From the NCBI GenBank assembly GCA_014376585.1, contig JACMRG010000356.1, positions 1 to 39,122 of the forward strand: DNA of 39,122 bases. Direction: 5' to 3'. The notes beneath the pieces were generated by a model that did not search any database, was not told the origin of the DNA, and saw only the letters and a program-made list of their open reading frames with translations. This DNA comes from Opitutaceae bacterium (GTDB taxonomy: Bacteria; Verrucomicrobiota; Verrucomicrobiia; Opitutales; Opitutaceae). Positions 34,504-39,122 of this stretch are shown here, piece by piece. A program made the position numbers and the translations under genes. Position 1 is the stretch's first letter; every line of letters starts with the position of its first letter.

Positions 34504-37500
34504 TTGGTTCCGCCAGCGGGGAGATTCATCTTCCGCATGAAGGCGCTCCACCGCGCATCGCCCCGCAGATTCGCGAGGAAAGGATCGTTGGTGATCAGGG
34601 TGAGGCCGGAGTCGCGCACCCGATAGGCAGCCTCCAGCCACTCGAAGGCCCGGCTCAGGTCTTTTCTGAAGGCATAATTTTCCGCGATCTGGTAGGCGCT
34701 GGTCTTGCCGAATTGCTTCTTCAATTGCTCCAGCTCGGCGTCGGCTTCCGTGGTTTTTCCCTGGGCGTAGTGCGCGAGCGCGAGGCTGGTCAAACGATAG
34801 GCATCCGAAGGCACAAGCTTGGCGGCCTGCGCGGCCTCGTCCGCCCGGCCCCTCAGCAACAATGAATAGCTCAGGAAGGTATGGCCGTAAGGGCTGCCGG
34901 GATAGATCGCGATCATCCGCTTCGACTCCCTTTCCAGTTCCACGTAGTCGCCGGACTGCCATTGCGCTTTGATCAACTGGTAAGCCGGGATGAAATTCAA
35001 CGGGTCGAGCGTGACCGCCCGCTGCGCTGTATCCCGCCCCCGCGAGATGTGCCCAGCCACCAACTCCAGCGAGGCCGCCAAGCCCAGGGATTCGGCATCG
35101 CCGGGTGTCAGCGCGAGGACGCGTTGCATCGCGGCATCGGCCCGGGCCCAATCCCAGTCCCCGAGATAGGATATGAGGCACTGGGCGTAGTGGCCGAGCG
35201 CCTGCTCTTGATCCAACTCGATGGCCCGATCCGCCGCCTGCCGGGCTAGGCGCATGATCTCCTCGCGCGCGAGCCAGCCGGGCACATTTTGGGCAAAGGC
35301 CAGCGCATATCCCATGGCGAGCCGACCCCACGCCGCGGCGAAGTCCGGCGCGATGGCCAGCGAGTCTTTCAAATACTGGATGCCCTGCGGGTATTCGGCC
35401 GGCATACCGCGACTGAAAGACGCCCGGCCCTTGAGCAGGAGTTCATAGGCCTCCGGATTGACGGTGCGCGCGCGGGTCTTCGTGCGCAGAGTGAGCTGGA
35501 GATTCTGGGCGATCAGTCCCGCAATTTCATCCTGCACCGCGAAGACATCCTTCAACTCGCGCGTGAACGTGTCGCTCCAGACGTGGAAACCGTCCGCCGC
35601 CTTGATGAGCTGCGCGGTGATGCGGACCCTGTCGCCCGCCTTGCGCACGCTGCCCTCGACGACGTAGGCCACGCCGAGCTGTTTCGCGATTTCCGGAATC
35701 GGCGAGTCCTTGCCCTTGAAGTGAAACGACGACGTGCGCGCCGTCACCTTCAGCCCCGGCACCTTCGCGAGCACGTTGAGCAACTCCTCGCTGATGCCGT
35801 CGGAGAAATACTCGTTGGCCTTGTCGTCGGAGAGATTCGCGAAGGCGAGGACGGCGACGGATTTGGCGTCTAGGGTGGAAGTCGTAAGGGCCGTGGGAGT
35901 TTTCTCCGGCGTCGGCGCCACAGCCCACACGTCCTTGTATCTCGGGTCTGCGCGCAGCGATTCGAATGCCGGATCGAGTTCCAGTTGCGTCCGTGTCACC
36001 GCGATCCGGTCATCATCGAGACGCCGAACGAGCAGTTCGGCGATGGCCAGATCGGACCGACCCACAGTCGCCCACAAGGCCGGGACGTCATTGCTCCCGG
36101 AAATAAGGGAGTTGGTGGCCAGTAGATTTCGTTGCTCCATTTGGGTGCAGAGCGCCTGGGCTGCGGCAGTATCGCCCAGGCGGGCCAGCGCCCACGCCTT
36201 CCAATATTGCGCCCCGAAGTTCTCCGGCCCCGAGGTCAACTCGCGGTCGCAAAGTTGCACGACCGTTCGCCAATCTGACCGGGCCGCGTCGGCGTGGCCG
36301 GCGCGTTCATGCGCCCGCGCCGTAAGTGCGGCTCGCGGGCCGGTGAAAAACGTATCGTTCAGGTAGTCCCGAGGGAGTCGCTGGGCCGCAGCCAGCGCCT
36401 TCTCCGGCCGATCGCTCCACAGCCACGCGCGCCACGCTTGGGACGCGCCGCGGTCCTCCAGTCGCAGCCAGTCCGGCCACGCGGCAATGGCCGCTGCGGC
36501 GCCCGCCCGATCGCCGCGCCAGATAGTTTTAATCATAACGTCGAAAGTGAGCAGACGGCCGCTCGACCCCTTAGCCAGGGCTTGTGCGACGATGGTTTCG
36601 GCCTCGGCAAACCGGCCGCGTCGGAGCAAAACATTCGCGAGATCGGCACTGGCGAGGGGGAGTTCATTCGACAGGTCGCGCGCTCGTCGCAGGCTCGCGA
36701 TGGCGTCATCCGGCCGGTTGAGAAAGCGATAGGTCATGCCGAGCGCACGTTGCACGCGCCAGTTCTTCGGCTCCCGCGCCGCCAAGACCAGCAGGTCGTG
36801 TTCGAGTCCCGGCAGATCCTGACGGAGCCGAATGCGCACATTGGCGACGGCGATTTGAACTTCCGTCGAGTCTGGCGCCAGCGAGCGTGCACGCTCCGCC
36901 TGACGGCCCATGAGGTCCCGACGGGTTTCGGAACTGTCAAAGCCATTCCAAGTCATCCAGTAGGACAACTCGGCGTAAAATGCGCGGGCCGACGGTTCGG
37001 CGGGATCGAGGTCGATGGCGCGTTTGACGAGGTCCTCGGCGAGGAAAAAGATCTCGCGATTCAACTCGTCGCCATCATCGAGAATTTGCCGCGCCTTAAC
37101 GACGAGTTTCTGCGCTTCGGTGAGCGGCGAGGTCACCGCAGCGGATTTCGCAGCAACCGTGACCGCTGGCGCCGGTGCGGAATTTTTCCACGGCCGCCAA
37201 AGTGCGACGGCCGCGATCGCGGCTGCGCCGAGGATCGCTGGCACGAGCCACGGGCGGGATGGTTTTTGTAGGGGCGCGGCTCGTCCGCGCCCGCGAGCGT
37301 CGTCAAGCGACGCCCCTACAGCTGGCAGGCTGGAACCCTGCGCGACGTTTTCACCGCCGAGCAGCTTCTTCACCCGTTCGCAAAATTTCTCCGGCGTGTT
37401 GCCGCCGGGCAGCCGCGTCCACTGCACGGCGCGAAATTCTTCCGGCACGTGCGCCTCGGCATCGCCGGTCGCATCGATCACGACGGGAAGGAGGAACGGC

Positions 37501-37787
37501 TTTGCATCGGCCATCGTGTGCGTGCGCTGCGCGGCGAGTTTCCACTCGAGCCGGAAATACCCCTCGAGCCGCGCCTGCGTCACCGCCGAAATCACCGGCA
37601 CGAACAACGCGCACTCCTTAATTTGTTTCCGAATTTTCCCATCCCACGCATCGCCGCCCGCGAGTTCGTTCTTATCGAACCACACCTCGAGCCCCGCCCC
37701 GCGCAACGCTTCCGCGATGCGCTGCGCCGCCTCCGCATCCTGCGAGGCGTAGCTGAGAAAGACGGCTTTGTTTTCCGCAGCGCTCAT
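34500..37787 (-). CDS. TIR-TM-TPR-TolB/FlgO-like-TPR protein (array copy)
   Basis: A 1095-residue paralogue with the same order of parts. TIR at 5-108 (KAVFLSYASQDAEAAQRIAE; LEVWFDKNELAGGDAWDGK; LEGYFRLEWKLA, Glu81), then AVQWTRLPGGNTPEKFCERV. A repeat-encoded linker (about 148-175, AQGSSLPAVGASLDDARGRG) and a transmembrane helix at 180-197 followed by ALWRPWKNSAPAP come next; this segment is nearly the same as in the next copy. TPR helices run to about 630, the TolB-like domain spans about 640-770 (VAVLAFANLSDDKANEYFSD; IAKQLGVAYVVEGSVRKAG) and a diverged TPR half ends in NLPAGGTK. Start and stop both overlap neighbouring array genes by four bases. Confidence 0.9.
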   Translation of the reverse strand: MSAAENKAVFLSYASQDAEAAQRIAEALRGAGLEVWFDKNELAGGDAWDGKIRKQIKECALFVPVISAVTQARLEGYFRLEWKLAAQRTHTMADAKPFLLPVVIDATGDAEAHVPEEFRAVQWTRLPGGNTPEKFCERVKKLLGGENVAQGSSLPAVGASLDDARGRGRAAPLQKPSRPWLVPAILGAAAIAAVALWRPWKNSAPAPAVTVAAKSAAVTSPLTEAQKLVVKARQILDDGDELNREIFFLAEDLVKRAIDLDPAEPSARAFYAELSYWMTWNGFDSSETRRDLMGRQAERARSLAPDSTEVQIAVANVRIRLRQDLPGLEHDLLVLAAREPKNWRVQRALGMTYRFLNRPDDAIASLRRARDLSNELPLASADLANVLLRRGRFAEAETIVAQALAKGSSGRLLTFDVMIKTIWRGDRAGAAAAIAAWPDWLRLEDRGASQAWRAWLWSDRPEKALAAAQRLPRDYLNDTFFTGPRAALTARAHERAGHADAARSDWRTVVQLCDRELTSGPENFGAQYWKAWALARLGDTAAAQALCTQMEQRNLLATNSLISGSNDVPALWATVGRSDLAIAELLVRRLDDDRIAVTRTQLELDPAFESLRADPRYKDVWAVAPTPEKTPTALTTSTLDAKSVAVLAFANLSDDKANEYFSDGISEELLNVLAKVPGLKVTARTSSFHFKGKDSPIPEIAKQLGVAYVVEGSVRKAGDRVRITAQLIKAADGFHVWSDTFTRELKDVFAVQDEIAGLIAQNLQLTLRTKTRARTVNPEAYELLLKGRASFSRGMPAEYPQGIQYLKDSLAIAPDFAAAWGRLAMGYALAFAQNVPGWLAREEIMRLARQAADRAIELDQEQALGHYAQCLISYLGDWDWARADAAMQRVLALTPGDAESLGLAASLELVAGHISRGRDTAQRAVTLDPLNFIPAYQLIKAQWQSGDYVELERESKRMIAIYPGSPYGHTFLSYSLLLRGRADEAAQAAKLVPSDAYRLTSLALAHYAQGKTTEADAELEQLKKQFGKTSAYQIAENYAFRKDLSRAFEWLEAAYRVRDSGLTLITNDPFLANLRGDARWSAFMRKMNLPAGGTK
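37267..37341. repeat. Palindromic repeats inside the TIR-TM linker (copy 34500-37787)
   Basis: A 54-base element (37267-37320) has perfect 10-bp inverted ends, TGTAGGGGCG and CGCCCCTACA, and equals 18 codons, so it leaves the frame intact. Next to it, 37324-37341 is a second hairpin (GCAGG-CTGGAAC-CCTGC) giving the peptide QGSSLPA. The head TGTAGGGGC recalls the GTAGGAGC head of the REP pair near 22 kb. Confidence 0.78.
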
Positions 37788-39122
37788 TTCTTAGGCTCTT
37801 GGGCTTGCTGCGTTCGGGCAAGCGTCGCACGGGCCACCCTGTATTCTTCCACGCAGTTGAGCCTCGTCATCAACCGGGCGAAACGCGGATCGTCGCGCCA
37901 GCGATCCCAGAGCGGGTTCCAGAAGAAGAGCGATTGCAGCCCGATTGGGGTCCGCTGCAAAAAGGGTGCGGCCTCGTCCCACCGGTCCAGCGCCGCCAGC
38001 GCCAATCCACGCATATAACTATCGGCTGGTAGCCGAGACAGCAGGTTTTCGACGTGCTTCTCCGCCTCCGTCTGGTGGCCCAGCGCCCGCAGCACATATA
38101 AGGCCGAGACATCGTTCGTCCAACGCAACTCGAGGCCTTGATAAGCGACGAGGCTGCGGGCCTTGGCCAGCGCCGCATCGCGCTGGCCCGTGGCGACCAG
38201 GCATTGGGCCTGCAGGCCGGTGTCAAAGATGTCGCCCGGACGCAGCGCCCTCACTTTTTCATGGGCGGCCAAGGCTTCGGAAATCCGTCCCAACATCGCG
38301 AGAAAGCGGAACCGGGTGGAAAGCGCCGCGACCGAGAGCGGATCGATTTGGATCGCTCGTTCGATTTCCTTCAACGCCTCGTCCAGCCGACCCTGGCTTT
38401 CCAGCACGAGCGAATACCAGTGGTGCGCCAAGGCGTGGTTGGGATTGAGGGCAATGGCTTTCTTGAACACCTGCTCCGACTCCGCGAGGTGACCGGTCCA
38501 GTGCAGCACAGCACCCGCCGACGGATAAGCTTCCGCCAGCGTTGGGTCGAGGGCCAGGGCACGCTCGGTCTCCGCTCCGGCGGACGTCGCCGACACCGTG
38601 TTGGCGCCTGCATAACAGGCGTAAACCGTCCGGAGCCAGCGCACGTCAGCCAAGCCGGCATGCGCCTGCGCGAATTCCGGGGCGAGCACGATGGCCTTGG
38701 TGAAAGCAGCCTCGGCCCGATCAAATCCCTCGGTCGTGCGGAGATTCCAGAAGTGGCGCCCCTCCAGCACGAGTTCGTGCGCCGCCGGGTTAACCGGCCG
38801 CCGCACCACGGGAACCGCTAGGCCCATGGACACCTTGAGATTCTGGGCGATCAGCGCCGCGATCTCATCTTGGACGGCGAAAATGTCCTTCAGGTCGCGA
38901 GTGAACGTGTCCGACCACACGTGGAAGCCGCCGTCCGCCTCGATGAGCTGCGCGGTGATACGCATCTTTTCGCCCTGTTTCCGCACGCTGCCCTCGACGA
39001 CGTAAGCGACGCCGAGTTGCCGCGCGATTTCGGCCATCGGCACCTGCTTGCCCTTGAAATAAAACGCCGAGGTGCGCGCCGAGACTTTCAGGCCCGGCAC
39101 CTTCGCCAGCACGTTGAGCAAC
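37784..39122 (-). CDS. TIR-array copy, C-terminal part (gene runs off window)
   Basis: The last 446 or so residues of another paralogue; the N-terminal TIR, membrane and first TPR parts would lie beyond base 39122. Visible are most of the TolB/FlgO-like domain (VLAKVPGLKVSARTSAFYFK; VEGSVRKQGEKMRITAQLIE; FAVQDEIAALIAQNLK) and a canonical TPR array (AEAAFTKAIVLAPEFAQAHA; SEQVFKKAIALNPNHALAHH; ALKEIERAIQIDPLSVAAL). The C-terminal end (EEYRVARATLARTQQAQEPK) differs from the DDQLK ending of other copies. The stop overlaps the ATG of the next gene as ATGA. That it carries an N-terminal TIR domain is inferred from the neighbours. Confidence 0.85.
   Translation of the reverse strand, partial: LLNVLAKVPGLKVSARTSAFYFKGKQVPMAEIARQLGVAYVVEGSVRKQGEKMRITAQLIEADGGFHVWSDTFTRDLKDIFAVQDEIAALIAQNLKVSMGLAVPVVRRPVNPAAHELVLEGRHFWNLRTTEGFDRAEAAFTKAIVLAPEFAQAHAGLADVRWLRTVYACYAGANTVSATSAGAETERALALDPTLAEAYPSAGAVLHWTGHLAESEQVFKKAIALNPNHALAHHWYSLVLESQGRLDEALKEIERAIQIDPLSVAALSTRFRFLAMLGRISEALAAHEKVRALRPGDIFDTGLQAQCLVATGQRDAALAKARSLVAYQGLELRWTNDVSALYVLRALGHQTEAEKHVENLLSRLPADSYMRGLALAALDRWDEAAPFLQRTPIGLQSLFFWNPLWDRWRDDPRFARLMTRLNCVEEYRVARATLARTQQAQEPKK

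Noticed and set aside
34504-35331. N-terminal extension of the TIR gene that starts at 34503
   Set aside because: The extension is antisense-free but out-of-frame reading of the preceding array gene; the TIR domain begins at the ATGA-overlapped ATG.

Overview
The window looks like chromosomal DNA of a high-GC Gram-negative bacterium, most likely a verrucomicrobium of the Opitutaceae type. This is inferred from gene content: a PmoA-family (DUF6807) gene paired with a Tat-exported Gfo/Idh/MocA oxidoreductase, a DUF5069 domain, an exported YncE-type propeller phosphoesterase, several secreted proteins, few Shine-Dalgarno sequences, and GTAGGAGC-headed palindromic repeats. No rRNA, tRNA or CRISPR array was seen.

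Left part (1-9.5 kb): a possible transposase N-terminus at the edge, then a secreted SGNH hydrolase. A mostly leftward block follows: YncE/phosphoesterase, FKBP isomerase, 4Fe-4S uracil-DNA glycosylase-like protein, DEAD-type RNA helicase, RRM RNA-binding protein, S4/HslR protein, DUF3016 protein and a secreted nucleosidase. A decayed hotdog thioesterase lies between the RRM and S4 genes.

Middle (9.5-25.2 kb): a rightward PmoA-family/Gfo-Idh-MocA pair. Then leftward genes for nucleobase salvage (upp and a 2-deoxyribosyltransferase-like gene), a penicillin-acylase-family hydrolase, an unusual DUF5069-gluconokinase fusion and a small membrane protein. Next come a broken FdhF/YdeP-type molybdopterin oxidoreductase, a lower-GC lipoprotein, 4-alpha-glucanotransferase, a broken DUF1223 gene beside a REP-like inverted pair, a DUF481 outer-membrane protein and an RlmI-like methyltransferase.

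Right part (25.4-39.1 kb, continuing past the edge): the most striking region. It is a leftward tandem array of paralogous genes, each encoding TIR domain, one transmembrane helix, TPR region, TolB/FlgO-like domain and TPR region. Each junction between array members is a 4-base ATGA stop/start overlap. Three complete copies, one copy running off the edge, one truncated TIR fragment and one decayed copy are visible. An AAA_14/DUF4143 ATPase gene lies between the last two. TIR and TolB-like segments are nearly constant between copies while the TPR regions diverge strongly. The TIR-to-membrane linker of all three complete copies is made of in-frame palindromic intergenic-type repeats. I infer a family of membrane one-component receptors with cytoplasmic TIR effectors and periplasmic sensing parts that expands and recombines; a defence or signalling role is plausible but unproven.
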